In this document: positions 1-11,552 of the stretch, one piece after another
How the letters are laid out: the number at the start of each line of letters is the position of its first letter
How positions within the stretch are numbered: the stretch's first letter is position 1
Program-made: the position numbers and the translations under genes
The notes under the pieces: model-generated
The model's database searches: none
The model's input: only the letters and a program-made list of their open reading frames with translations
Told to the model about the DNA's origin: nothing
NCBI RefSeq assembly: GCF_964656455.1
Contig: NC_135726.1
Location: 34,501,930-34,565,929 of the forward strand
DNA: 64,000 nucleotides
Reading direction: 5' to 3'
Source of the DNA: Halichoerus grypus
Taxonomy: Eukaryota > Chordata > Mammalia > Carnivora > Phocidae

Positions 1-90
1 CAGAACTTCAAGGAATGAATTTCTGTTGCTTAAGCCATGTAGTCTATGGTGTTTCTATTATAGTAGGCTGAACTAAGACAGGCTCAAAGC
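1..90 (+). repeat. MLT1-type MaLR LTR, 3' end only
   Basis: The sequence matches from memory the last part of an MLT1 LTR: an ATTTCTGTTG stretch, then 'AAGCCATGTAGTCTATGG' and an end near 'GAACTAAGACA'. The rest of the LTR lies outside the window. It is an ancient, non-coding endogenous retrovirus-like LTR. A second MLT1 copy lies in the opposite orientation at 35.4 kb. Confidence 0.75.
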
Positions 91-2284
91 ACAAGGAGCC
101 TTTTCTGGACTGGGAGAGGCACAAAGGGGTTCAAGGAGGATGGAAAATGCTCAGTTAAGCAGAGAGCAGTTAGGAGGACACCACTGAAGCAGGGGCAGCA
201 TAATCAAAAGGGGGACAGTGAAATAGTTATCATATGGGGGGAAATGGCACAATTTGGTATATAGAAACAGCAACCCACTCAAGATTTGAGCATGTCACTG
301 TATATAAATTATAACTCAATTAAAAAGTGGACTTATTATAAGCTTATCTCCTGATATACAAGTTGCAGGAATATGGTTGGTTGTCAAGATGGACAGCAAC
401 AAGGACCTGGAATGCTGGAAAGATCACAGACAAAAGACGTCTTATCTCTCTATACCTAACTTCCCTTGGATCAGCTTTATTTATTCCACCTTCACATGGT
501 CCAGGCTGGCCATCCCCAACTCACCCCCACAGTCCCCTCTCCAAGCCCATAAAACCTTCCAGTCTAGCTCTACAACTAACTAGAGTCTCTAGGAGAGTCC
601 CCAGACCCTCTCCAGGTCCAGTCAGGTGTGGTGTGGGAAGGGGGACATCTAGGGTTGCAGGGATCTGCTCCCATGGTGGTGGAAGTATAGTTTTTGGAAA
701 AGAAGGCCTAGGCAAGACAGGAACTCCACAGGTATGTCAACTACAGAGCACATTAAGAAGATCAACTGGATCAGAATAGAGGCTTTATGTTGAAAAGAAT
801 TGGGGGTGGGGTTGGATCACAGAAGTTGACCAGCAAAAGGCCCAGAGGATTATGTACAGTATCTTTTAGGCAGGGACAAGACTGTGCTTTAGAAATACTT
901 TAATATTGGGCTCCAGGTTCCATGGGATGGGGGGGCATGTATCTTAGAATGCCTTCCCAAGGAAGAGGACCAGAAAGAGCCTAAGCAATCTAGGACTCAG
1001 TTGCAGAAACCTATTCTATGCAAAGAAGAGCTGTTGTGAGCAGTTTAATGACCTGCCTCCTCTCATTATAGAGGCTGCCCTTCTTCACCAGCTGGAGAAG
1101 CAGAGACCTCCACATCTCCTGACTACAATGGCAGGTGCATATCGAGATTTGGGTCCTCCAGATGGGGCTGTGCCAACTGGCCCTAGTTACCATTTTGAGG
1201 AGCAGAACAGACCTGTCTCATCTTGAAGGGTGGATGCTGGGAGGTGGAGTTTGTGCCCCAGCTGCTTCTCTTGGCAGTGGAGTATTAAAGCAACACCCAG
1301 GGGAGGGCATGAAGCTGGTGCAGGGAGCTGGCAAAGATGAGTGCTTAGCAGTCACACCAGTCTCAGAGTACCTTTGTACAGGTTACAACTCTTTTGGTTA
1401 CAATTACTTATCCTCCCCAGAGCTGGCATTGGCCAAAAGGAGAAATAACAAGAATACAGAAGTGTCTTATAGAACGCACTGGGTTTCAGGAACAGCATGG
1501 ACTCAGTGACTGGAACCCTGTAGAGCTCAGGGGGCCCCATTTCTACTTTTTTGGCATGCCTACTTCATTCTTTTTCACCCAACAGAATAGCTAACTCCTC
1601 TTCCCTGTCCACAAGGCAGAACAGCAGTCACCAACAGCTCCTGAATTTACATGGCTGACTTTCAACAGAGCAATCCACTGAACCTGCCATGTCTTAGTTG
1701 CAGTCTGTGTTTATTGGGGAGGACCTGACTTGCCAGCTAGCATTGGCCACCATGTGGCCTGAGGGGTGTGGCCATGCTATATGAACATGACTTCTCCCAC
1801 TGGAAAAAAAAGAGGCTGTGGGTGGTGAAGGGAGGAGACAGTTATCAGAGCAAGGATAATTACATGGCAAACTAGGAGACACCCCAAGGCTGTCTGCTGT
1901 GGCCTCACTGTGTAGGGGCCTAGAACACAAAATCCCACTTTTTAATGTCACCCAATGATTATTCTGTTTCCCAAGCTTCAGTCACTCACAAACCATCTTG
2001 ACAATTCTTGTCATCTCTAGAACCACCTTTCCTGTTATCTATATCATTTTTTAAAATCAATGCACTTGTTTTATTTACTTAAGTAAATTTTGGTCTTAGC
2101 CTAAGCAATAATAGTCATAAAACTGGGTTTGGTGTGTCTTTAAAATATTTTTTTCACACACATTACAATAAGTGCATACCATTAAAATAAAAAGGGTTCA
2201 TCCATAAAATTCTTAAAGCAATTTCACATACCCCTAGTGATAAGAGAACCACAGTTTAGGACTGGTGCCCCTCAGAAGGTCCCA
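91..2284. other. Low-copy DNA, no gene recognised
   Basis: I see no repeat family or exon structure here. The longest frames (about 140 codons near 363-779 and 124 codons near 1135-1509) have proline-, serine- or glycine-rich composition, no recognisable domain and no splice-site support, so I treat them as chance. Positions 2050-2220 are AT-rich. Confidence 0.5.
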
Positions 2285-2400
2285 GGAAGAGAATAGCAGA
2301 GAATGGTCATTCTTGGAGCCAGGCAGGCTTGAGTTCAAATTCTAGGCTATTCAATCTTTGGCAAGTCACACAAACTCTGTCAGCCTCAGCTTTTGCATTT
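2285..2400 (+). repeat. MIR SINE, left half (split by L1)
   Basis: The MIR core is recognisable: 'GGAGCCAGGCAGGCTTGAGTT', then 'GGCAAGTCACACAAACTCTG' and 'CAGCCTCAGCTTTTGCATTT'. The element stops at 2400 and resumes at 3162 with 'GTAAAGCAGGGATAATA', so it was interrupted by the L1 insertion between. Confidence 0.8.
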
Positions 2401-3151
2401 AAAAATTTCTTAAAAATTTTTTTTCTTTCAGTTGATTTATAATTGACATATAACATTGTGTAAGTTTAAGGTGTACAACATGTTGATTTGCTAGCTACTG
2501 CTAGCATGATTACCACTTCTTTTATGTGATGAAAAAATTTAAGTTCTAAGCTCTTAGCAACTTCGAACTACAACAGATGAATGGATAAAGAAGATGCAGT
2601 ATACATATACAATGGAATATTATTCAGCTATGAATAACCTTGTCATTTGTGACAACATGGATGGACCTTGAGGGCCTTATTCTAAGTGAGATAAGTCAGA
2701 TAGAGAAAGAGAAGTACTGGATATCACTTATATGTGAAGCCCTAAAAAAAAATGCCAAACTTGGGGCATCTGGGTGGTGCAGTTTGTTAATCCTTTGAGG
2801 GATACCTGCCCAGTGTCCTTGGTTTCGGCTGAGGAAATGATCTCAGGGTTTGAAGATCCAGCCCACGTCAGGCTCTGTGCTCAGCACGGAGTTGGCTTGG
2901 GATTCTCTCTCCCTTTCCCTCTGCCCCTCCCACTCATGCTCTCTCTCTCTCTCTGAAATAAATAAATAAATCTTTAAAATATATATATATAAAAAGCTAA
3001 ACTCATAGAATCAGAGAGAAGAATGGTGGTTACCAGGGGCAGGTATTGAGGACTGGGGCGGCGGGGGGGGGTTGTTGTTTAAGGCTGCAAACTTGTGAAT
3101 AGAAGATGTGTACATTCTAGAGATCTGATACACAACATAGTGGTTATAGAT
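2401..3151 (-). mobile_element. L1 3' fragment with inverted 5' part (twin-priming structure)
   Basis: The insertion is flanked by TTTTGCATTT at 2391-2400 and 3152-3161, a 10-bp TSD inside a MIR. The left part (2401 to about 2573) is L1 3'UTR in minus orientation, beginning with a degenerate T-rich tail. The right part (about 2574 to 3151) is the end of L1 ORF2 and proximal 3'UTR in plus orientation ('AATGGATAAAGAAGATG', 'CAATGGAATATTATTCAGC'). In L1 order the right part ends just before the point where the left part begins, so both come from one element with its 5' segment inverted. A SINE inserted later at 2763. Confidence 0.75.
2763..2990 (+). mobile_element. CAN SINE (older subfamily)
   Basis: A tRNA-derived carnivore SINE beginning 'GGGGCATCTGGGTGGTGCAG', with a CT-rich middle and an AAATAAATAAATAAATCTTT tail. 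It is more diverged than the other copies. An imperfect TSD (AATGCCAAACT / AAGCTAAACT) brackets it near 2750-2761 and 2993-3003, inside the older L1 fragment. Confidence 0.9.
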
Positions 3152-3161
3152 TTTTGCATTT

Positions 3162-3235
3162 GTAAAGCAGGGATAATACCCCCTTCAAAGGGGTACTATA
3201 AGGCTTAACGGGGGTGAAGTTTCAGAAGTGCTGGG
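3162..3235 (+). repeat. MIR SINE, right half
   Basis: Continuation of the MIR interrupted at 2400: 'GTAAAGCAGGGATAATACC' followed by 'TACTATAAGGCTTAA'. Joining the halves across the L1 gives an uninterrupted MIR core. Confidence 0.75.
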
Positions 3236-3424
3236 CATTCTGTGCATGCTGCAGGAGCTCAAACCCACTGAGGCTTTCAAGGGCAGGTGGGGCTCCTGAA
3301 AGACCACCATGGCGGGCTCATCTTGGCGCCATCTTGTGCATACACCTTGGAAATCCTCTCTCATCCCTCAACGTGAACCGGGCTTCTGGATGAAATCCCC
3401 CCAAGAGAATGCAGGAATGGCAGC

Positions 3425-3615
3425 ACAGTATAGCGGTTAAAGTGCTAGAAGTTGGCAGGGCCAGATTTAAATACCAGTTCTGCCATTGATTAGCTGGGTG
3501 ACCTCGGAAAAGTGGCTTAACTTCTCTGAGCTCCTGTTTCTTCGTCTATAAAAATGATTATAATAATACCTACTCCCAAAAGGTTTTTATGAGGATCAAA
3601 GGAGAGAGAGCAGGA
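3425..3615 (+). repeat. MIR SINE
   Basis: Nearly full MIR: 'CAGTATAGCGGTTAAAGTGC', 'TTGATTAGCTGGGTGACCTC', 'CTCTGAGCTCCTGTTTCTTC', ending around 'TATGAGGATCAAAGGAG'. The tRNA-like head and core domain are both visible. Confidence 0.9.
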
Positions 3616-5579
3616 CTTCCACAGCCTTTCATCTGCCTTTATTCTATACCAGTGGTGTAACCACAGCAGTCACCTGCCATTAGCCACCGTGACTGTGACA
3701 TTCCTATACATGCCTTAACAAGAGCCGCTATTTCAGGGATGGGACAAGCTGAGCTGTCTGCTGGAGAGGGACTCCGTGGGAAAACAGGCCTGACCATCAG
3801 CTTCATAAGTTCTGACAGTAATGTGTCTAGCAATGAAAATAGTCATCATTTTCCACAGCAAAAAAAAGGAAGGAAAAAAAGCATCTCCCAAAGCTTTGTA
3901 AATGAGAAATAATTCATGCATGAAGAAAGCCATTCCAGGGAGATATTATTAAAATTCTACCCTTTCTTGCTATTAGAAGAACAAAATAGGCAGAAAGAAC
4001 TAGGGGAAGGGAGGGGGGGATTCTTCTCCCACATCTGCAACTTCAAAATAAATGTAAAATGGCTTTTCTTTAAATTTTGAAATGATGTCCCTTCTCACTT
4101 TGGACCAGATAGGAAGGGAAAGAGTTGGGAAGCCTCTGATGTATTCATGGGGACCCTTTTAAAAATTTTACTCTTCTTTATAAAGCCACAGGGGAGGTGG
4201 GATTCTTTTTCCGTTCAGATGCAAAGCTGACCCTCATGGGTTTGCCTTGGAGAGTCTATTCTCCATCTAAAAGGGGACAGTTGCTATTTAATGCAGCCAA
4301 CTCCTTTTGCTGGAAAATGGACCCCAAATTTCCAGATCTTCCAATCTTTCCAGAACAGCCAAAAATCTGGATCTTTCTTTTAAATTTCTTTTTAGTTCAC
4401 AATTTAAGTATTTTTTAAATACTAAGTTGGAAAAAAACAAACAACCCCCCCCCAAAACCCACACGTTTGTGGGCCACATTTGATACAAGGGAAACTGGTT
4501 TGTGACCTCTGATTTAAACATTTTTTCCTTGGCCTACCCTCTTGTTCACTGGGGTGTTTCTAGACTGTTTTGCTAGTGAAGAGTCACAGGGTGTCTTTGG
4601 TCACAAGACACACAGAGCTTTGAAGGATGCCTGCTCTATGTCATTAATGTAGGAAAATTTGCATCCACACTTGCCTACCAATCCTCTCCAGAACATTTGT
4701 TCCCCAAACGACTCCATTTTTTGAGGAGGAATATTTTTCAATCTCAGATGTGTTTTCAGCCAGGATGTTCTCTTTGACACCAGCATAATCTACTGTGACA
4801 TCACCTGCTTGCTTGACAAACGACAAGACAGGGAATTGATAATCAGGACAGATTCCCAGCCACAGGCCAGGCCTATTGCTACCTGCGTGTCCTCTGGGGA
4901 CCCCGGGAGATGCTGGCCACCCTCTCCCACCCCTCACGGGTTGCCTGATACACGGCTCTGCCAAGATGAAGCCTCTGGGCTTTTTGTCATAAATATAAGA
5001 GCTATGTTTTTCTGTTTTAGTCATTTAAACATGCTATCTTGAGATGGCTGCCACCTACCCAGAGGGTGATGTGTTTTGACATCTATATTTAAGGCTGACG
5101 TTAGAAGGCTCCTGGAGGAATAGCCCTGATGTGATATCCCTTCTGAATGGAAAGTACATGATGTGCAAACTGCTTCCTGGCTCGGCTTTTCATGAGGGCT
5201 ATTCCACTGAGTGAGATGCAGGCATCATACAGAATATAAACTATTTGAGGGTCACACGTGCCCCCATAACCATAACTGTAAAAGGGAGCAAGAATGCTTA
5301 TTCTTGGGGTCCTTCCTAGTGTTAACTGAGAAAATCTATGTAATACAGTTTTACAAAAGTAAATCAAACATTAGCTCCATTCAGTTTCTTAACTAGAAAA
5401 TTGTATCCCCAAATCGCTAGACAAATGGGAAGAATTATATTGATAATATTTTAAACTCACTTAAACACTTTAAACTTTACGTAAATATCTTTTCATAAAA
5501 TCAGAATATCTTGGGCTTCTCTAACAGCCTTCTCCATTAGGAAGTTTTCATGGTCTTATTTCATTTGTCACATAGCAAA
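3616..5579. other. Low-copy DNA, no gene recognised
   Basis: No repeat family or coding exon is recognised. The stretch around 4730-4870 contains a CRE-like TGACATCA half-site context and 'TTGATAATCAGGACAGATT', and looks moderately complex. I cannot show conservation. Confidence 0.45.
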
Positions 5580-5660
5580 ACCTAAGCATATGCCCTTGGG
5601 TGTGTCACTTACCTTTGGGTGTCAATTTGCTTATCTGTGAAATGGGGTAATTCAGTGTTC
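5580..5660 (+). repeat. MIR SINE fragment
   Basis: Shows the MIR core pattern 'GGTGTGTCACTTACCTTTGG' and 'TTATCTGTGAAATGGGGTAA'. Short and diverged. From 5661 to about 6089 no feature is recognised, apart from a C-rich run at 5764-5787. Confidence 0.7.
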
Positions 5661-6089
5661 CAATGCACAGGATCGGCCTGAAAGAAAACTGTGGTAAACT
5701 ATGTGAAAGCACTTTCTAAAATATGGAAAGCAATATACACAATGAAGTTACTGGTCAGTTTGACCCCCCACCCCCCACCCCACCCAGTCCATCTGAGAGC
5801 CCCTGCAGTACCCTGTCCTCTTACCTGCCTGGTGGGATTCCAGTCCCACTCATCAGAAGCAGAGCTTGGATCATTCCTGGTAACAAAGCAGATGGTGAGG
5901 CAGAGGGTGTGAGCCCTGCATCTCAGGGCCATGCAGGACCTGGCAGGGTGAGCACTTACATACCCTTCCCTTTCCTAACCCCCTGTGGGTCCTCTCTGTC
6001 ACATTTCCACTCAGTATCTCAGCGAACCCACTTGACTTCCCCTTCCAAATGGATCCCACCACATGGCTATCTCAATAGTCTGAGCCACT

Positions 6090-6394
6090 GCCATCCTACA
6101 CAACAGCCACTTCCCTGGTCCCTGTTTTCACCTTTGCCCCTACAGTTTGCTCTCTATGCAACAACCAGACACATTTTTCACAATGTAAGTCAGACCAGGG
6201 CCCCCTCTGTGTTCTACTCACAACCCTCCATGGGTCCTTTTCTTCCCTGAGGACACAGCTGGTCCTACTTTGGGCCTCACAGACTTGCCTAAGCTGACCT
6301 CTGGCTCCCTCTCTACTTCTCTCACACCTGCTGCATAGACCACCCAGCACCTTACATTTCACCTTCTCGCCAGCCATACAAGGAGTGGACTCTG
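6090..6394 (+). repeat. L2 LINE 3' region fragment
   Basis: Diverged L2-like text: a short pyrimidine-rich head, 'CAACCCTCCATGGGTCC' (the 'CCTCCATGGCTCCCC' landmark), then 'CACAGACTTGCCTAAGCTGACC' and a CT-rich body. The 175-codon frame across 5723-6250 is a by-product of this and the flanking C-rich DNA. Confidence 0.6.
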
Positions 6395-6515
6395 ATATCA
6401 TTCCACAGAGAAGGCAACTGTGGCTCCAAAAGACAAAGTTACTTGCCTAAGATCATGCAATGAGGAAGCGATGGACTCAGGATTGGAATTCGAGCACCCT
6501 TTTATGCTGATCTTA
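6395..6515 (-). repeat. MIR SINE fragment
   Basis: Reverse-orientation MIR core: 'GAGAAGGCAACTGTGGCTCC', 'AAGTTACTTGCCTAAGATCA' and 'GACTCAGGATTGGAATTCGA'. Confidence 0.75.
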
Positions 6516-6566
6516 TTTATTTTTACCCTGTTGTATAAACCACTTCAATCCATCTTGGAATGAGCA

Positions 6567-6602
6567 GGGAAGGAAGGAAGGAAGGAGGGAAGGAAGGAAG
6601 GA
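6567..6602. repeat. (GGAA)n microsatellite
   Basis: About nine GGAA/GAAG units with one GAGG interruption. GGAA arrays can bind ETS-family factors, but nothing local supports that role here. Confidence 0.95.
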
Positions 6603-6659
6603 ACAATTTGAAGTCTAGGACCAGCCATGTCTCTAGAGCAAGAGTCTTTGAAGGCCAGA

Positions 6660-7090
6660 AAAACTATTAACTTGGTAAAAATAATTTCAAATATTGTAAC
6701 TTGTGCTTGTCCTCTGCTTCAAGAATTTCTGTAGACATACAGAAAGAAGGCATGTTTCAATGAACAGAGAAGTCCTGACTAACCAGGCTGGCATTTGAGT
6801 TAACGGCACAGAAAATGTGGTTGAGCCATCAGAAAATTGTTTTAATGTCTGGAGTTTCTGCTATTGTGCTGCTGTTAACATGATGCTAATGAAATGTAAT
6901 AAAATGTGGCTTGAAAAGGAAACCCATCTGCTCTGAAACTTCAATTAATATGATTAAGATACAGCTTTTACACAATAAACTTGCATCTGATGCACATTCT
7001 GCGCTTTATGGATTATTACAGCAGTGCTACTGCGGTCATATAAAGTTAAGTTGTGCCCAATTAACATTTGCAGCCAGCTCTGTAGCCCAG
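6660..7090. other. Candidate conserved non-coding block (AT-rich, repeat-free)
   Basis: High-complexity AT-rich DNA without a recognisable repeat. It holds several homeodomain-type TAAT/ATTA cores ('GATGCTAATGAAATG', 'TTCAATTAATATG', 'CCCAATTAACATTTG') and 'CTTTATGGATTATTACAGC'. This is typical of developmental enhancers, but conservation is not shown. From 7091 to 7500 nothing further is recognised beyond a G-rich run at 7099-7120. Confidence 0.3.
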
Positions 7091-7499
7091 GGCCTCATGG
7101 TGGGGGGAGGGGGGAGAGGGAGTGGCAGTGCCTCGGACTTGACCACTTCCCTGAATGGCACATCACCTCTGCTCTCAGTTCTTCCAGACAGAGCCACACC
7201 TGCTCTCCTCTGTTTCCTGGCCTTCTCCCTTCTATAATATGTGACAACATGGATCAGGCAGGGAAAGTGTCTGTGACGACAGTCTTGTCCTGGGACTGAG
7301 AGAGGGCTCTCTACCCTGCTCTGACTAGAAGGGGAGGGAAGTTGCTTGGTAGGAACTGCCCCCTTTATTTTCTTCTCTCGATATTCTACCATCAAATTCA
7401 AATTTTTCTGAGCATCTACTATGTGTAAGCCACTGGGAGAGAGAAGAGATACAAAGAAATAAAGGACAGCCCTGCTCCTTAGAACACATGAAGAGGCTT

Positions 7500-8100
7500 C
7501 AAGAGTAAAAATGGGCCACCATGTGCAACGACATGTATGAAGCTAGAGAATATAATGCCAAGTGAAGTAAGTCAGTCAGAGAAAGACAAATACCATACAA
7601 TTTCACCCATACATGTAGTTTAAGAAACAAAACAAGTGAACAAATTAAAAAAAGAGACAAACAAAAAAAAAAAGGACTCTTGGGGCACCTGGGTGGCTCA
7701 GTGGGTTAAATGGTTCAGCATCTGCCTTTGACTCAGGTCATGATCTTGAGATCCTGGGATTGAGCCCCACATCAGGTTCCCTGTTCAGCAAGGAGTCTGC
7801 TTCTCCCTTCTCCCTCTGCTCCTTTCCCCTGCTTGTGCTCTCTCTCTCTCTCCCTGTCTCAAATAAATTAGTGAATACTCTTTAAAAAAAAAAAAACCCA
7901 GACTCTTCAATATGGAGAACAAACTGATGGTTACCAGAAGGGAGGTGGGGGGAGGGGTTAAACAGATGATGGGGATTAAGGAGGACACTTGTCATGATGA
8001 GCACCAGGTGATGTATGGACGTGTTGAATCACTACATTGTATACCTGAAACTAATATAAAACTGTATGTTAACTATACTGGAATTAAAATTTAAAAAGAA
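7500..8100 (+). mobile_element. L1 3' end (interrupted by SINE)
   Basis: Shows the end of ORF2 and proximal 3'UTR: 'AAGTGAAGTAAGTCAGTCAG', 'AAATACCATACAATTTCACC', then after the SINE 'AACAAACTGATGGTTACCAG' and 'GATGTATGGACGTGTTGAAT', ending in an A-rich tail near 8100. 5' truncated; no coding potential. Confidence 0.8.
7682..7900 (+). mobile_element. CAN SINE
   Basis: Begins 'GGGGCACCTGGGTGGCTCAG', has a B-box-like 'GGGATTGAGCCCCAC' and ends in an A-rich tail. GACTCTT at 7675-7681 and 7901-7907 is the visible TSD. It lies inside the L1 3' end, so it is the younger insertion. Confidence 0.93.
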
Positions 8101-8235
8101 ATCTCTGAAGAAATAAAGCCTCTGCATAGAGAAGAAAATTCCTGAGAGGAGAGAAAATAACACATCCATAAAACAAGAATAGGATGTCATTAATAAACAA
8201 ATTAATGAAAGGAGTATTCAGAGGGAGAAAACAAA

Positions 8236-8515
8236 CCTCTTGGGGGTGGAGGGCATCAAAAGGTACAAACTTAGAGTTGTAAAATAAAAAAGTCATCGAG
8301 ATGTAACACAGAGCATGGTGACTATAATTAATAATACTTTACTGCATATTTGAAAGTTGCTAAGAGAGTAAATCTTAGTTCTCATCACACACAAAAAATT
8401 CTGTAACTATGTATGATGATAGATGTTAACTAGACTTATTGTGATCATTTTGCAATGTATACAAATATTGAATTATTATGTCGTATCCCCAAAACTAATA
8501 TACCTCAGTTTAAAA
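8236..8515 (+). repeat. L1 3'UTR fragment
   Basis: Matches the L1 3'UTR text also present reversed at 2401: 'GCATGGTGACTATAATTAAT', 'TTGAAAGTTGCTAAGAGAGT', 'TGTTAACTAGACTTATTGTG'. It ends near 8515 in an A-rich stretch. Confidence 0.75.
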
Positions 8516-9764
8516 AACATAGGGAAAAAATGGCCCACTGTGAAAAATCTTATATGGGTCTTCTGTTCACCTTCCTTCCTCCAAATTCCAGCAGACTTCA
8601 GATACAGGAAGTACAGAGAGAAGGCCAGTCTTCTTTTTCCTTCAGTGGCAGGAAGGTACTCACCCCAAAGATAGAAGGCTGTAATGGACATCTGCACCAG
8701 GTGGAGTCCCCACAGTTTGGGCAGGGCTGACCTGACCCTACCCCTCTCTTTCCAGGCATGGCCAATCAGGCCAGTCCATACCTCTGACCACAATGATTAG
8801 CTCAGGAGTCTGCACTTGATCAAATCAGACTAATAAAAATCAGGCCTAGGACTTTCTATGGGGATGATTGGAGAAGAAGTGCTCTCCTTCACTGTGACTG
8901 CAAAGCTAGAGAAAGAGGGTCAGGAGCTGTTTGGGGGCTATGTTTGCCATCAAGAGGAGTAGAGGAGCAAGAAGCCAACAGAAGAAGGCAAAGCCAAGCT
9001 ATGGGGAAAGACAGTCTTGATAACACAATTTGGGCATCTACATCCAGTTGTGCCTGATAGCAGCTTATCTCCTGCCCTGCCTAGTTGCCAGTATTGTGAA
9101 TTCATCTTCTAAAAGGTAGTTTTAAGTTGACTGTTGCAGCTGAAGAAGTTCTGGCTGGTATGAAGGCAGATGCCACAAAAGTACTAGAATTTCCAGGGCC
9201 CTGGTGCTGCTGGAGGGGCTTCCCCAGACCCCAGGGATGTTGCAGAACTGAGCTGGGATGTCTCAGAGGCCAGCTGACTTCTGTGGCTATTGGGGTCTAC
9301 AGACTCATAGAGCCCACCCTCTCCTTTATTCCCTCCCCCATCCACTTCTTCCTCTTCCTCAGCTCTTCCATGGAAATGTCCCATCAACTTTCAAAACTGT
9401 TGCAGGGAACTTGCTCCAGTTGATCCACACTGTGAATCATTGTGACCTGTGTTATCAGCTTTTCAAGAAGCTCATAGCCTGTGAACCCAAAGCAACATTG
9501 GCTGAGTTTTTCCCCAGGAGATGTTTCAAGGTGGGAGAATGATGAAAGCACTACTCAGCCTATCAGAAGTGTTACTCTCCGAGTTAGTAGAGGTGGTGCC
9601 CGTGGAACCTTACTCTGAGGGCTGTGTCCTGGTTTCATGGTCCCTACAATTACCTTTGATTTTACTTTCAAGCACACACTGATAGACCTGTATGCTGAGT
9701 TGGACAGGAGGACATAGAAATGAGAAAGGGGGAGAGTGGATAAAGATTTCTAATACAGGATAGA
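8516..9764. other. Low-copy DNA, no gene recognised
   Basis: No repeat or exon recognised. Overlapping frames of up to 105 codons (8476-8793, 9127-9423, 9258-9542) have no domain or start-site support. Confidence 0.45.
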
Positions 9765-10060
9765 CCTGGAAACAAAGCCCAGTTCTGCATCTTATAACAA
9801 GGTGTCCTCAAAAAGTTACCTAACTTCCCCATGCCTCAGTTTCTACTTTGGCAAAATGGTAATGCCTTCATGGGGTTGTTGTGAGGATGCTTTGAGCTAA
9901 GATTGTATATTGCTTCTCTCAGGGCTTGACAATACTAAGCTTTTTGTAAACTTAGTTTCCATATTCCAGGCACCAGGCTAGGAGTGTTCACATACTTTCT
10001 CATTTAATCATCACAAAATCCTTGTTAGGTAGATATTATTTTTCTTGTTTTACATGCAGA
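9765..10060. repeat. MIR-type fragments (plus, then probable minus)
   Basis: 9765-9905 is a plus-strand MIR ('GCCCAGTTCTGCATC', 'CCATGCCTCAGTTTC', 'GGTTGTTGTGAGGATGC'). 9940-10060 resembles a reversed MIR3-like copy ('CTCATTTAATCATCACAAAA', 'TTTTACATGCAGAGG'). The second call is weaker. Confidence 0.65.
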
Positions 10061-10420
10061 GGCTATGTCAGTCGGATGGCTAGTTGCAAAAAAACACAAA
10101 TAGATTGGCTTTCTTGGACAAAAAGGGAATTTAATGAAAGGATTTTGGGGATTCAAAGAATCACTGGGAGGTCACAGGACCAGGCTGGGGGGTGGCTGGG
10201 AACCAAGGTCATGCAGCAGGACTTGTCTGGCCCACAGTCTCTAACAGTATGCGCAAGGATAACACTTCCAGATGGTCCCTCCAGTTTTTACCAATTGGCA
10301 AGGTCATAGAAGGGAGCAGCTGACTGACTGAGCTTACATCATCTCCCTGTCCCCTGGCTGGGATGGAAGGTAGAGGGAAGGTAGAGAAAGGACTGGGTAC
10401 CTCTGCTTCCATGCAGAAGG
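10061..10420. repeat. Probable ancient interspersed repeat, family not identified
   Basis: The text 'AAAGGGAATTTAATGAAAGG' with 'TTGGGGATTCAAAGAATCAC' and a G-rich body resembles a widespread old mammalian repeat whose name I cannot place. No coding function is visible. Confidence 0.3.
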
Positions 10421-10577
10421 TGGGCAGAGGAACAGCCCTTCATCAAAACTACACAGTGGGATGTTTCCCAAATGAAGATCAGGGTGTTAACAGGTTAAAG
10501 AGTATTTGATTCAGGACAGTCTACAATTTCAGAGGATCACTCAAGGCAATAGTTTTGGGATTGTTAATGGCTTGTCA

Positions 10578-10620
10578 AGTTCTCTCTCTCTCTCTCTCTC
10601 TTTCTCCCTCCCTGCCCTCC
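10578..10620. repeat. (TC)n pyrimidine-rich simple repeat
   Basis: About ten TC units followed by TTTCTCCCTCCCTGCCCTCC. The rest of 10421-11336 is low-copy DNA in which I recognise nothing. Confidence 0.9.
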
Positions 10621-11350
10621 CCACACTTTTAATAAAGAGTGAGGACTTGAACCCATGCCTTTTGACTCATGGTCCTCTTTTTCTACCCTTCTACACCTCC
10701 TGCAAGGTGAGGGGAGAAATGGTGGGCAAAGGCACCAAAAAGGAAGTGGATTTTGAATATGGTGCTTAGATAAGCCTCACATTGTAGAGAGGGAGACACA
10801 AGGTTGGGCAAACTGGCCTAGCTGAGGGGAGGTAGGGAGGCTATGTGAGATGGGCTAGGAGGGAATGGTGTCTCCTCCAGAGACAGCAGGAAAAAAGGGG
10901 AAATGTTGGGGGTGAAGTGGGCAAGGAGTGAAAAGCAGAGCACTCTTGGGGTTCCAGGTCTGGACAGTAATACCAGTCACGTGTTCTTCAGGAGAGGCTA
11001 GAATGCCAGGACAGGCTGCCCTTGGGGTGCTGAGTCAGCACAGCCTGGCCAAGCAGCTCCTCCAAACAGGAGCTCATAAATCACAGCTGACAAGGTGGGG
11101 GCTGTCTGCTGTGCACACCTTTTGTTTCAGGGACAGATGGCCACTAGAGCATGTGTGTGGATTTTTTGTAGTTAGGGAACTGCATGTGCATCCTGGAGTG
11201 GTTATTAGTCTAGAGAGCTAAAATAAACAAAGAGATTTTTTCTGCCCCCACCCACCATGGACCACAGAAGTGTTTCCCAAACTAAAGCTATAAGAATATA
11301 AATTGTACTATAATTTAATAATGTTGTCATTTTATTTGGACTCATTTTTA

Positions 11351-11552
11351 TTTTTTTTAAAGATTTTATTTATTCATTTGAGACAGAGAGATACAGAGAG
11401 AGAGAGAGCATGAGCAGGGGAGAGGCAGAGGGAGAGGGAGAAGCAGGCTCCCCACTGAGCCAGGAGCCTGATGCGGGGCTCGATCCCAGGACCCCGGGAT
11501 CATGACCTGAGCCGAAGGCAGATGCTTAGCGACTGAGCCACCCAGGAGCCCC
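11351..11552 (-). mobile_element. CAN SINE
   Basis: Reverse-strand SINE: a T-rich tail and 'AAAGATTTTATTTATTCATT' at the left, ending with the head 'GAGCCACCCAGGAGCCCC' at the right. A perfect 14-bp TSD, TGGACTCATTTTTA, lies at 11337-11350 and 11553-11566. Confidence 0.97.

Noticed and set aside
363..779. 138-codon open frame near the left end
   Set aside because: No domain, no splice or promoter signal, and overlapping frames of similar quality on both strands.
5723..6250. 175-codon open frame
   Set aside because: Runs through C-rich DNA and an L2 fragment; low-complexity Pro/Ser composition.
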